Origin: Topomyia yanbarensis
Lineage: Eukaryota > Arthropoda > Insecta > Diptera > Culicidae
Length of the DNA: 64,000 nucleotides
Assembly: GCF_030247195.1 (NCBI RefSeq)
Contig: NC_080672.1
Span: 363,188,271 to 363,252,270 of the forward strand
Reading direction: 5' to 3'
The position numbers and the translations under genes are program-made. The stretch's first letter is position 1. Each line of letters opens with the position of its first letter. The notes beneath the pieces were generated by a model. The model had not been told where the DNA came from. It saw only the letters and a program-made list of their open reading frames with translations, and made no database searches. This document shows positions 10,545 through 21,789 of this stretch, piece after piece.

Positions 10545-12915
10545 GGTGCAAAATCGGCAAAGTCCCAAAAAGTCGATTTTTATAAAAAAAATTTTTCGAA
10601 ATAACATAAAATCTCGACGTTTCATGCATTTTAAAGATGTTTGGCATCAAAAATACGAATTCGATTTCTGAAATTTCATGGGGTCCCCCCTTTGAGAAAA
10701 AATTTGAGTTCCGGCTTATATGGGAATTTCATATGTGACCGGACGATTTAGTCTATATTTCCGGACCCATATAAGCGATCCGTACGAAATTTTATAAACA
10801 TCTGTGGGGATATTATAGCTATCATTTGTGACCAAGTTTGTGAAAATCGGCCTAACCATTTCCGGGAAACTGATGCGAGTTCGTAAATTTTGAAAGATGG
10901 CCGCTTTTCCCGGGTACTTCCGGAACCGTCAATGGTGGTCAATGTAGTCAACGAAAGTTTGGTTGGCCGTCGGTGACCTAGAACAGCAAATTTAAGTTGT
11001 TTGAGAGATATTATAGCGAAATTTTTACCTTTTTTGCTTTCATCGGAGTATCGGTTTGAATCACAATTTGCTATGTGATCGCACGCCACAACCTGTAACT
11101 CCGGAACCGGAAGTCGGATCGGGATGAAATTAAATATCCATTTACGGGGACGCAATACCTTTCATTTGAGGCCAAGTTTAGTCGAATCGGTCTAGCCATC
11201 TCCGAGAAACCGATGTGACTGTTATTCTGAATTTAGATACTTCCGCCGGGGCTTCCGGAACCGAGGATGGTGGCCAATGTGGCCAAATAGACTTTGAATG
11301 GATGTTAGTGACCTAATACTACAAATCGAAGCAGTTGTGGTCATATTTTGGAAAATTTTTCACCTTCATACATTCATTGCAGAATTTATTAAAATCGACA
11401 TTTTCTGCGTGTTCGTACTTATCACCCTGTAATTCCGGAACCGGAAGTCGGATCCATTAGAAATTCAATAGCAGCCTATGGGAACGTTGCACCTTTCATT
11501 TGAGACTAAGTTTGTCAAAATCGGTTCAGCCATCTCTGAGAAAAATGAGTGACATTTTTGGTCACATACACACACACATACACACACATACATACATACA
11601 CACATACATACACACACACAGACATTTGCCGAACTCGACGAACTGAATCGAATGGTATATGTCACTCGGCCCTCCGGGCCTCCGTTAAAAAGTCGGTTTT
11701 CAGAGCAATTGCAATACCTTTCTATTGAGAAAGGCAAAAAGGAGCGAAATCGGTTAAGTCCCAAAAAGTTGATTTTTTTTTTTAAATTTTTTTTCGAGAT
11801 AGCTTAAAATCTCGACGTTTCATGCATTTTAAAGATGTTTGGCATCAAAAATACGAATTCGATTTCTGAAATTTCATCGGGTCCTCCCTTTGAAAAAAAA
11901 TTTGAGATCCGGCTTACATGGGAACTTCATATGTAACCGACGGTTTAGTCTATATTTCCGGAACCATATAAGCGATCCGTACAAAATTTTATAGACATCT
12001 GTGGGGATATTATAGCTATCATTTGGGACTAAGTTTGTGAAAATCAGCCCAACCATTTCCGGGAAACTGATGTGAGTTCATTGATTTTGAAAGATGGCGG
12101 TTTTTCCCGGGCACTTCCGGAATCGTCTATGGTGGTCAATGTAGTCAACGAAAGTTTGGTTGGCCGTCGGTGACCTAGAACTGCAAATTTAAGTTGTTTG
12201 AGAGACATTATAGCTAAATTTTTACCTTTTTTGATTTCATCGGAGCATCGGTTTGAATCGCAATTTGCTATGTGATCGCACGCCACAACCCGTAACTCCG
12301 GAACCGGAAGTCGGATCGGGATGAAATTTAATAGCCATTTACGGGGGCGCAATACCTTTCATTTGAGACTAAGTTTGGTTGAATCGGTCTAGCCATCTCC
12401 GAGTAACCGATGTGACTGTTATTCTGAAGTTGGATACTTCCGACGGGGCTTCCAGAACCGATGATGGTGGCCAATGTGGCCAAAGAGACTTTGAATGGAT
12501 GTTAGTGACCTAATACTACAAATCGAAGCAGTTGTGGTCATATTTTGGAAAAAAAATCACCTTTATACATTCATTGCAGAATTTATTAAAATCGACATTT
12601 TCTGCGTGTTCGTGCTCATCACCCTGTAATTCCGGAACCGGAAGTCGGATCCATTAGAAATTCATTAGCAGCCTATGGGAACGTTGCACCTTTCATTTGA
12701 GACTAAGTTTGTCAAAATCGGTTCAGCCATCTCTGAAAAAAATGAGTGACATTTTTGGTCACATACACACACAGACGCACATACACACATACATACACAC
12801 ACAGACATTTGCCGACCTCGACGAACTGAATCAAATGGTATATGTCACTCGGCCCTCCGTTAAAAATTCGGTTTTCAGAGCAATTGCAATACCTTTCTAT
12901 TGAGAAAGGCAAAAA
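10545..12915 (+). repeat. B-B part: tandem duplication of a ~1.19-kb unit with internal sub-repeats
   Basis: Unit B1 (10545-11740, 1196 bp) and unit B2 (11741-12915, 1175 bp) align end to end, both starting GGWGCRAAATCGG and ending GAGAAAGGCAAAAA. Within each unit there are diverged sub-repeats marked by TCCGGAACCGGAAGTCGGAT and CATTTGAGACTAAGTTTG, so the structure is hierarchical. The open frames on the minus strand at 10748-11155 and 12044-12352 are side effects of this repetition and I do not call them genes. Each unit carries a CA/CATA microsatellite near its end. Confidence 0.85.
11564..11622 (+). repeat. CA/CATA microsatellite inside the B1 unit
   Basis: A run of CACACATACA-type repeats. 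The equivalent place in B2 (about 12762-12803) is shorter and contains a CAGACGCACA interruption, so the tract length differs between the two tandem units. Confidence 0.85.
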
Positions 12916-14563
12916 CAACAATCTTCTGTATAAATATTTTTCACTATTCAGCAAATATATATCAACTTAAGAATAATCGTTGAAGTTTTTAGATAACAAA
13001 ATATGGGACCCTTCCAAAAGAGTATCCCAAGTAGCTGCTCTAGTTTTATAGCACACTACAAATGCATTCTGAGTTTTAAGAAGTGTTTCAATTATTATTT
13101 GGGATTGGAACCGAAGTATTCCTCTTGTCATTTCAAATGCCAGCATTTACAGTTGATAACATTGACTACCCAATCCTACTCGTTCGGGTGAAGCTCTCAG
13201 AAATTCGTTGGATTCATGTTTCTGGCACTAAATACACAGTCTCGAACCGTTCCACTCGTTTCTAGTGCAATCGCATGATGCTGATTCAGACCAAAATAGA
13301 ATACAGTTAAAAGTCTCTCTCAAAAATGGCAAGAGTGTGTTTAGAAACGACCCTAGGTACTTTTATTGCTCCAGATATCGAGAGCACTGATCTCGCCACA
13401 CCTTCTAATCGCTTGCTGGATCAGGAATTTCCAGGTCAATTTCGGCATTTTCTTATACAATCATGCTCTGTAACGGTAAACTTTGACTTGGCAACGAAGA
13501 ATTCCGTTTTGAGTGGTTGGCGCCATTGCGTAGTAATTCATATTTTCATGTAGCTGCTGCTTCTCGCTAAGATTGTTGGTAGAGTCGAGTTTCTTTCGCG
13601 GATAAGTTCGAGAGATTCTTTGTTTGTTTAGTGTTTGTTTGACCAACTAGGAAACTAATCTACCTGGTATTTAATGCGCGTGGGGAATACGTATGGTCTT
13701 GTTTGAGTGAATGATGACTTTTGAAATATGTATGAGGGTTGAGAACTAACACTTCGCAAGAAGGATTCAAAACCAGTTACAGTTACATCAGTTATATCAG
13801 CACGCAGAACAAATGTTTTATTGCCATATTCATTGGTCTACTTTTAGTTAATTAAATCAATAAATTATATTTATTGTTCTTATTGTATTGAGCATTTGCA
13901 TATGCTTTTGATTTTGGAATAGTATATGCACTATATTAGTGTCACGTTAACCATATTTCTTCATGAATATGAACATATTGTAGCTTGATCGTTGACGCAA
14001 AAGGTGACAGTTTCAGATATTTTGTTAGGGCTGCCTTAAATAGCATAACAATGCGCGTGAATAATTATAGGATAAGAATCAATCGTGCGCGGAGAAAGAA
14101 GCCAATACGTAATTGTCATTAATAATAATACCAAAATTTATACACGATAAATAACGCGTGTATTACGAAACCTTTAATTACATAGATATATCGACAAATG
14201 TCTCCAGACACTAAAGGTAATCGCTTTTCATTATATGTATTATTTTTGGAATGCCGTGTTTCGCCGGAATAAAGGAGCAAGGAATGATAAAATCTTTCAC
14301 CTGTTTGATTCAATTAAACATATGCAACACTCCCGACTGTCGGCTGTCCGGAACTGAAGTTGCTTTTTTTTGCGAACCGAGTATTTCAAAATTAATTCAA
14401 TAAACGATAAATCTACCATAAATTCTCGGCAGCCGGCTGCTCAGAGCGATAAACACATGACACTACTGAGAGTTGCATAGATCGTATCAATCATCAAGGT
14501 GAATCTAAATTTGTGTATCGCTTTACCCCATCCTACTAATAAAAACTCCTTCCCGTTGCAAAC
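12916..14563. other. No gene seen
   Basis: AT-rich sequence with several short open frames (for example 13003-13191 and 13326-13553) but no motif, splice-site pair or bounded repeat that I can defend. Confidence 0.35.
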
Positions 14564-14571
14564 GTGATGAT

Positions 14572-15737
14572 TAGAGTGCCCAGAAAAATGATGAATTTTT
14601 GAAAACTCAATCGGCCCGCCCCTTAGTCGATTCGTAGTCTCACCAGGAATGCTTGTTCCAAATTTGAAGTAAATCGGACAAGTCTAGTTACCGGACCAAC
14701 GTGCCTGAAGTTTGCATGGGATTTTTCGAAAATTTACATGGAGAAAACCCACTAACTCGCATTTTCGACGCTAGGTGGCACTGTATGAATATTATCACTG
14801 TAAGTGAAAATAAGAATGATCATTTAATTGCCTACAACTTTCTTGAAGATTGCTAGTGAATCCGGCTTTGTTAAAAGAAGTTATTAAACTTTTAACTAAG
14901 TGATGTCTGAGTCAGTTTTCATGGGGCCTAACAGGGCATGGTTGTGAATCGGTACTCAATTCCCATCAACTATACATTTTTGTGACTTAATGGTTAGATT
15001 TAGCTGAATAGTATGTTCAGAAGAATTGTAGTGCATAATATGAGTTATGTTTGGTTAGAAAATTTTAGTTCCACTTATGACCGCATAGAGGGCGACAGCA
15101 CTAACTTTTCATAGAAGCGAGATTGAATATCGAGATGTTCGAAAGAATTATTTAAAAATGCTTGTTCTACAACTTAGTGAAAAACAACCTAATCTCTATC
15201 TCTTTCCGTTGAAAAGTTAGTGTTGGCGCCCTCTACGCTGGAAAATTTGAAACTAACATTTTCTAACCCAAGCATGACTCGTATTACTTACTACAAATCT
15301 TCTGAACATACTATTGACCTAAACATTATCTCACAAAAATGTTTAGTTCGTGTGAATCAAGTACTGATACACAACCATGCACTGCTAGGCCCCATGCAAA
15401 ACGGACTCAGACATTACTTTGTTAAAAGTTTAATAACTTCTTTTAATAAAGCCGGATTCACTAGCAGTCTTCGACAAAGTTGTAGGCAATTAAATGATCT
15501 TTCTTATTTTCACTTACAGTGATAATACGACGCATACAGTGCCACCTAGCGGCAAAAATGCGAGTTGGTGGATTTTGCCTATGTAAAATGTCGAAAAATC
15601 CCATACAAACTTCAGGCACGTTGGCCTGGTAGCTAGACTTGTCCGATTTGCTTCAAATTTGGAGCAAGTACTCCTGGTGGGACTAGGAATCGACTCAGGC
15701 ATGGGGCGATAGGAGTCATTTTTTTCTTGTCACTCTA
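14572..15737. mobile_element. hAT-like foldback element, 1166 bp, 8-bp TSD GTGATGAT
   Basis: GTGATGAT occurs at 14564-14571 and again at 15738-15745. Between them the element is nearly all inverted repeat: the left arm runs to about 15150 and the right arm starts near 15190, each about 550 bp and clearly alignable (for example CCGGCTTTGTTAAAAGAAGT against its reverse complement near 15445). It starts TAGAGTG and ends CACTCTA, matching the hAT terminal pattern (Y-A-R-N-G) and the 8-bp hAT target duplication. No transposase is present. The transcript of either strand would fold into a very long hairpin. Confidence 0.85.
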
Positions 15738-16004
15738 GTGATGATGTAGAGGTATACACGGTCTCCATTACAACGTTTGTTACACTAACATTCTTTCTCT
15801 TCCACGATAACTGTAAGGACCTGGCCGGCGCCGTTATTGGTATTTCAAAGTATAGAACTCTCGAAACGTGCGCATTGAGGATGGGCTATTCCCAGGCCCC
15901 ATTCATTGATTTTCTGTGCAATTTCGCTTGTTCTGGTCAATCACGGAGTGGCAACTACGAATTGTACGGCCATCATGCTCATGCTCATGTTTCCCGGTTT
16001 TAAA

Positions 16005-16330
16005 AAAGAGTTGGCAAAACTGCATTATTGTGGCCACACTATGCCGCCATTCACCTCTGGTACAGAACTTCTATCCCCTACATCCGCGCGGTGCCTGCCA
16101 ACCGGGTTCCAGCCGCCGTTTTTGCTTGAAACCTTGCTTATGCCGTTTTTGCTTGAAACCGGGACTGGGTCGTGTTTGGTAGCAACCGCTGTCAGTTCAT
16201 ACAGTTTGACAGCGATTGGGGTTGGAGTTTGACTCGCTTTCGTTTCGAACGGAAGCGGCATTAGTGACGATCCGATGGGATCCGTGGTCGTATGCTGACA
16301 GGGAAGAGGAACAAAGAACGCACGTGTGAG
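16005..16330 (-). repeat. Dispersed repeat, inverted partner of 9590-9906
   Basis: This matches 9590-9906 in reverse complement. It contains an internal short duplication: GTTTCAAGCAAAAACGGC (read on the minus strand) appears twice where the other copy has one. The minus-strand frame 16025-16261 shares PLPFETK and ELTAV segments with the other copy but has no known domain. Confidence 0.6.
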
Positions 16331-16894
16331 CTGCTAATGTAGTTAATTTTTGCTTATTTTATGCCGCTTAAAATTTGTCCATTTTTTCTTCAAGAATAAA
16401 TTTGATAGTTTCCTGTTGTAGCTTCATTTTCATTACGACTTTCGATTATTTTTTTCGGGATTATGCGGTTCTATTACTCGTCCCGGTCTCTTCTAAGAAC
16501 GAGTGTCAACTAACATTCTCTTGTAGGACAGCATTGGACGTAACTGGCATCGTTCTTGAGCATTTTATGAAAATGTTGGCTCAGTGAAACATGCACTTCC
16601 CAAGCATATTTTTTTGGTTCATAGTCCATTTTCACTCACTCGGTCAATCACGAAGTTCAAGTACGGGCAGTCTACTTAAGCTAAGCCATATTTCCCGTTT
16701 TTCAAAAAACAAGCAAAATGTTTAAAATTATCAAGGTGTATAATTTCTGTTTGTGCGGTCTCGAAGTTGTTTTAGATTGTAGTAGGAAACGTTTTGTTCC
16801 ATAAAACCAAAGAGTACATTTCGAAGCATTAATATAGTTTTTATTCAAGTGGATCAAAATTCATTTCACATTGCAATAAAATAGTGAGAAATGA
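16331..16894. other. No gene seen
   Basis: AT-rich spacer between a dispersed repeat and a LINE relic. An open frame at 16375-16587 has no recognisable motif. Confidence 0.3.
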
Positions 16895-17245
16895 GCCCAG
16901 CTAGACACAGTATACACAGATTTCAAAGCTGCATTCGACCGTGTAGAATGCATCATTCTTTCCTACTTGCAAAGATCCACCCGATATAACAATATTACAG
17001 AATGTCTTAAATCATGTCTCGTCCACTGTTCTCCATCTATAAAGCTTGGAAATAATGAATCATCCAGTTTCATCAACATGTCATGTGTCCCGCAAGGAAG
17101 CAACTTCGGACCTCTGCTATTCACCCTGTCCTTCAATGATGTTTCCTACGTCGTCCCAACAGGATGCATACTTATATACGCTGTATTGCACTTCAGAGAC
17201 AATCATTTGCTTCTCAGTGTAGCTAAATGCTCCGCAATTGCTTAA
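16895..17245 (+). pseudogene. Jockey-type reverse transcriptase fragment lacking the FADD motif
   Basis: Translation gives YTDFKAAFDRVECIILSYLQ (motif A with both acidic positions kept), then SSFINMSCVPQGSNFGPLLF (motif B, from S-G-V-P-Q-G-S-x-L-G-P) and LSFNDVSYVVPTGCILIYAV. Where motif C (Y-A-D-D) should follow, the sequence jumps to FRDNHLLLSVAKCSAIA, which belongs about 35 residues further on in the family. An internal deletion has therefore removed the second catalytic pair. The fragment stops at about 17245, where a minus-strand LINE relic begins, so the two lie tail to tail. Confidence 0.8.
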
Positions 17246-18720
17246 TTACCTTACCGTTCAGGCTAGAACCTTGTTGTCTCTTGCTGTATGCAAGCAAGCC
17301 GTCTCCACTCCACTCGGTCCATTGCTGCTTGTCGTCAGCCTCGCAGTCTTCGCAGGGTCCGCAGGTCGTCCTCTACCTGGTCGATTCACCGTGCTCGCTG
17401 TACGCCCTCTACGTCTTCTTGTTCCTGTAGGGTCGCCCTCAAGAACCATCTTCACTGGGTCGTCGTCCGACATTCTTACGACGTGTCCAGCACACTGCAA
17501 ACGTTCTATTTTTGCGGTATGCGCGATGGATGGTTCTTCCAACAGCTGATGCAACTCATTGTTCATTCGCCTGCGCTACGTTCCGTTTTTCATCTGTACG
17601 CCACCGTAGATGGTACGCAACACCTTTCGTTCGAAAACTCCAAGGGCGCGTTGGTCCTCCACGTGGATGGTCCAGGTCTCGTGGCCGTAGAGGACCACCG
17701 GTTTAATCAGCGTCTTGTAGATAATCTACTTCGTGCGGCGGCGAATTTTGTTCGACCGGAGCTTCCTCCGGAGTCCAAAGTAGGCACGATTTCCCGCCAG
17801 TATCCGTCTCTGAATTTCTCTGTTGGTATCATTGTCGGCGATTACCAGTGAGCCCAAATACACGAATTCGTCGACCATCTCGATTTCGTCACCGTCAATC
17901 CGAAATCGGGATGGGAGGTTCACATTGTCGTCTCTAGAACCTCTTCCTCTCATGTATTTTGTCTTAGAAACGTTGATGGCAAGTCCAATCCTGCTGGCTT
18001 CAGCTTTCAGTCTGATGTACGTTTCCGACATCGCCTCAAGGTTCTGTGCCATTATGTCAATGTCGTCGGCGAAGCCAAGAAGCTGGACGGACTTCCTGAA
18101 GATCGTGCCAATCCCCGCTCTTCTTATTACACCTTCTAACGCAACGTTGAACAGCAGGCACGATAGACCATCACCTTGCCGTAACCCTATTCGATATTCA
18201 AAGGGACTCGAGAGTGTGCTCCCTTGCAAATGGTGACAATCGGCGGCAAAGAATTTCGGAGAGGATCTCGGCGCTAAGTAGTGTGATCGCGCGGTAGTTG
18301 CAGCAATCCAACTTGTCACCCTTTTTGTAGATTGGGCCAACGGCACGCTTCATCCACTCCTCCGGAAGAATCTCCTGCTCCCAAATTTTGATGATTATCC
18401 AGTGCAGCGCTCTTGCCCGTGTTTCACCATCGTATTTTAATAGCTCGCTGGGTAGTTGATCTACACCGGCAGCTTAGTTGTTTTTCAGCCGACCGAGCTC
18501 CTACTTGATTTCTGGGAGATCAGGGGGCGGCAGCCTATCGTCCGTGCGCGTCCTCTGCTGCTTCACCGTTGAGGTGCTCGTCATAGTACTTTGTCCTCAA
18601 GCAAAGTTCCTGCAGTGCTACGACTTCAAAGTTGCGTGGTTGGAGTTCGTCGTAGATTATCCTGTCGAGAGCTGGAAAGCAGAGTGACCTGCAGTTCCAT
18701 GTTCCGAGTTACCAATCGTC
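17245..18720 (-). pseudogene. RTE-like LINE: endonuclease start and reverse transcriptase, with two internal deletions
   Basis: On the minus strand: an APE-endonuclease N-terminal stretch (LGTWNCRSL... EVVALQELCL, about 18715-18600); then a jump to the pre-RT linker AAGVDQLPSELLKYDGETR and KRAVGPIYKKGDKLDCCNYR (about 18475-18290); then a second jump at about 18215-18235 from LCRRLSPFA straight to GSTLSSPFEYRIGLRQGDGL, which removes motif A with its catalytic aspartate. Downstream are LLFNVALEGVIRRAG, FADDIDIM (motif C), KTKYMRGRGS, DEFVYLGSLV and LRRKLRSNK, and a C-terminal RLQCAGHVVRM (near 17480). The longest frame is 17726-18346. It is a dead copy. The RTE-type label is an inference from motif order. 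Confidence 0.85.
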
Positions 18721-18759
18721 GTCCTTATTTCATCGCGTAGGTCTTTGCCGATTGTTCCG

Positions 18760-20600
18760 ATTCGTATTTTCTTCTGCATTGTTCGTAACTGTTAGTTACC
18801 CCAACCCCCTGTCTCGCCGGAGGACCATAGTGTCAGCTCTGTTTAGAGTCCCACGCTTACACGAGGACGATACATCAGCCGCCCCTAACATGGAGCACAG
18901 ACGCTCGGATGGACTTACCCTCCGAAAAGAGGAGCCCCTCTTCCCTATAGCATACGACCAAGGTCCCACCGGGGTTGTTTACCCGATCTTTCCTATGGTT
19001 ACTCGTACCCCAGCTGGCACCGCGGGGAGGCTGGACAGGAGGAGGCTAAGGAGCACTGTGGCGAACCACCGGGTCTATAATACGTATTGCTCAGTCTTTT
19101 ACCAACCTCCGTATTTGCTCTTATATGTAAAAAAAACTCAACACTCTGGAGCTACGCTATTTCTAAGAAATCGCTAGAGAGAGTGTCAGAGTGAGATTTT
19201 GCTGTTCTCCCAAACTGACAGGTGTCTTTCAGAGATCTCTGCTGCCATGTTACAACACAGCCGAACAGAAGTCGCGGCTTCGTTATAGAAGCAACCAAAG
19301 AGTTGGCGAGTGTTATATTTCTCACTTGTTCGGTCGGTTCTGGAAACTTCAGTAAGTTGTGAATCATTCTTGGATTTAGTCTAACTAACGGCCAGTCGGT
19401 CTATTAGCTACTTACGATGAGAATTCGGAATCGAAAAAAACCCTACTTTACGATGAATATCATATCTAAAATTGGTGTTCGAAGTGACCCACAGGCGTCA
19501 TATGCTTTCCTCCGTAAAATAGTTCTGAAAAATTACGTTCGTTAGATACAACGGTACCGCAATGTCATTAATTTGTAGATATGTTTAAATAAATTAGGGC
19601 TTTCGTTGGCTCAGTTAAAAAAGCTAAACGCAATTAACCGTATGAAATAAATGAACTGAAAAAATATTAATAATTGCCCACATTAACCAGATTTTAATTT
19701 TTTTGTAAATTTTACGTCGACATTGCGCTAATCACTTGCATATTGTCTACTAAGCTGGTCCCCATCACCACATACAATGGGGCGCCGTTTCACTAACAGT
19801 CAAGTGGTGGAAATGACACTAAGCGCCAGCATTAATCAAATTAGCCGTAACTCGTCCACGGCGTATATCAAATCCCAGATCACCCAACAATGAAGGGCTG
19901 GGTATAAGGGGGGTTCAACAGAGACACCGTTTTAAATTAATCAATCCGCGTAATGCAACACAATTGCTTCTGCCGGTTCGTCCCCCACACCGGTTCACAA
20001 AAAGCATAGCAACCGCACAATAGCTGAAAACACGAGTTGTTGATTTGAATAATAGTGCATTAATTTATTTGCTTGACCGCCATATTAAACCTTCAATATT
20101 GAGCCGAAAGCTGAAGCATCATCGTCCGAGATACGATGCTGGGCACTGCATGCATGCATCTATGTGGCAACATTCTTGTGTGGAGTTTTGTGCTTCTGAA
20201 AGACGGGCTTTCTCAACGCTCTGCCAACTGGAAAGTATAAGGCAAACCGTTTCGGTGCTGTACTTGTTTGTATTTGTGCGTGTATAGCAGTCATCATTCA
20301 GGCAGATTGTAGTGCTAGCTGCAAGCAACCCGTACCGCTCTCCCAGCTGATATCTCTTTTTTCAATTATTATCTTATTGTGATACAATTTGCTGAACAAA
20401 GCCAACCACGCACAATGCGACCGTTTTCTTAGCTTTACTCTTCTTGCTACCGAGGGGATTGAGGGATTGTTGAGGATTCCTCATTATTTTTCGAATTTCT
20501 TATCCGGAAAAAATTCTCGATCGTATGCGATTCCAACGCATTACCATCAGTCCTGAATAAAATATGATTCTACAATAACCTCACAAAATATGAAATACGC
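18760..20600. other. Upstream LINE remnant, then nothing recognised
   Basis: The stretch to about 19070 is G+C-richer and probably belongs to the 5' part of the minus-strand LINE or to an interspersed repeat (it contains GTACCCCAGCTGGCACCGCG, also seen near 9805). From about 19080 to 20600 the sequence is AT-rich with no bounded repeat, RNA gene or coding motif that I can support. Confidence 0.35.
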
Positions 20601-20606
20601 TATTTA

Positions 20607-20646
20607 TACTAATAATTATATTTTTTTTTCTTTTTTTCAGGTAAGT
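20607..20646 (+). promoter_or_regulatory. Candidate recursive splice site (ratchet point)
   Basis: A branch-point-like TACTAA (20607-20612, A at 20612), then a nearly pure pyrimidine tract (20620-20637), then CAG (20638-20640), joined with no gap to a strong donor GTAAGTGCC (20641-20649). Acceptor and donor back to back is the layout of zero-length-exon recursive splice sites known in long insect introns; splicing to such a site recreates a 5' splice site. The branch A lies 28 nt before the AG, an ordinary distance. A strong acceptor 30 kb downstream on the same strand (50037) supports a long + strand intron. No transcript data are available here, so function is inferred. Confidence 0.6.
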
Positions 20647-20649
20647 GCC

Positions 20650-21775
20650 ACTTTAATGCTTTTTAAACGAACATCACAATGACTCGTGCAATCCAGGCGT
20701 AAGTTCAATCACAAATCTTAAGGATGAATATTGTTTTACCATAACACCCCACACTCTCAAAATCATCGGCGTCCGTTCCCTGTCGGAACTCGATTTTATC
20801 TAGATACAGCCATGATGGCCCAACAAACATCCGAGCAACGTTCACAGTATAGCAAGAGTGCAACGTTGCTGCAAGTCAGTGATCTGACTCCCGCACATCA
20901 TTGCAGTTCTTAGTTTGGGTGGGTTCATTCTTCTCGCTTTCTACATTCTTCGTCATCCACCAGTTCTATAGGGGAGAGTAGGTGAAGGCGGGTATCTTGA
21001 GGTCAAATAACGTTTTCCGTAGGTCCATTATTTCATCGCATTGCATTATAATTTCAGATGAAATTCTAGTAGCTAATATTGGTAAAATTTCAAACAAATT
21101 TTTTTGACTGATTCAATATTTTTGGACGTTACGCTTTTTTTACCTCCGTAACCCTTCAAATAAAAATCTCACTACCTCACCACGATTTTCAATAAACATA
21201 TCAAAAGCTGTTTATAAAATGAACTTTAAATCGTACGTTTGACATCTCATTTGATGTTCTGTTGCACTTGCTGCATAACCGAATGTAAATGAGCTTTCAA
21301 TCCGGTGCAAATCCGAAAAAACGGAGATTTTAGGCGTTTTTCATGACGAAGTCAAACAATCTTCATTGCAACTGTTTCGGTAGAGGATAGTCCTGAGGTG
21401 CTTTGATTTTTCCTGCATTTAGAACATTTTCTTCATTTACCTAGTTATCGAATGAGCCACTTTTGTCATTTTAAGAGTTGTTGAACTACGAAAATGAGGC
21501 ATCTTCTATCGAAAAACGTGAAGTGCTCAATAAATACATGCATCTTTAACAGAGTTAACTATTTCATCAGTCTACATAACTTCCTATAACAAACTTTTTA
21601 AATTTCATAAAAGAACTGATGTAAAAAAACTGTTTTGAGTCATTTACAAATAACGCCCCATATCTCGAAAAATGTCTTAATATCTTCGTAAAACATATTT
21701 GTAATGAACGCTTCTGTAACTTTGACGAAAAGGACATTCTTCTATCTAAAATATTGAAGATAAAAGAACTTCTCT
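20650..21775. other. No gene seen
   Basis: AT-rich sequence directly after the ratchet-like site. There is no exon-like open frame ending in a donor near it, which agrees with a zero-length exon. A stretch from about 20970 starting GGGGAGAGTAGGTGAAGGCG may be an interspersed repeat but its other end is not visible. Confidence 0.35.
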
Positions 21776-21789
21776 TACTATTACGGGGA

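Noticed and set aside
11465..11764. Cysteine-valine repeat protein on the minus strand
   Set aside because: The Cys-Val run is the translation of the CA/CATA microsatellite.
10748..12352. Two related minus-strand proteins (135 and 102 codons)
   Set aside because: Their similarity comes from the tandem duplication of a non-coding unit rich in TTCCGG words. There are no domains, and the frames are cut at different points.
17288..18236. Plus-strand open frames up to 187 codons
   Set aside because: They are antisense shadows of the minus-strand reverse transcriptase, whose motifs are clearly readable.
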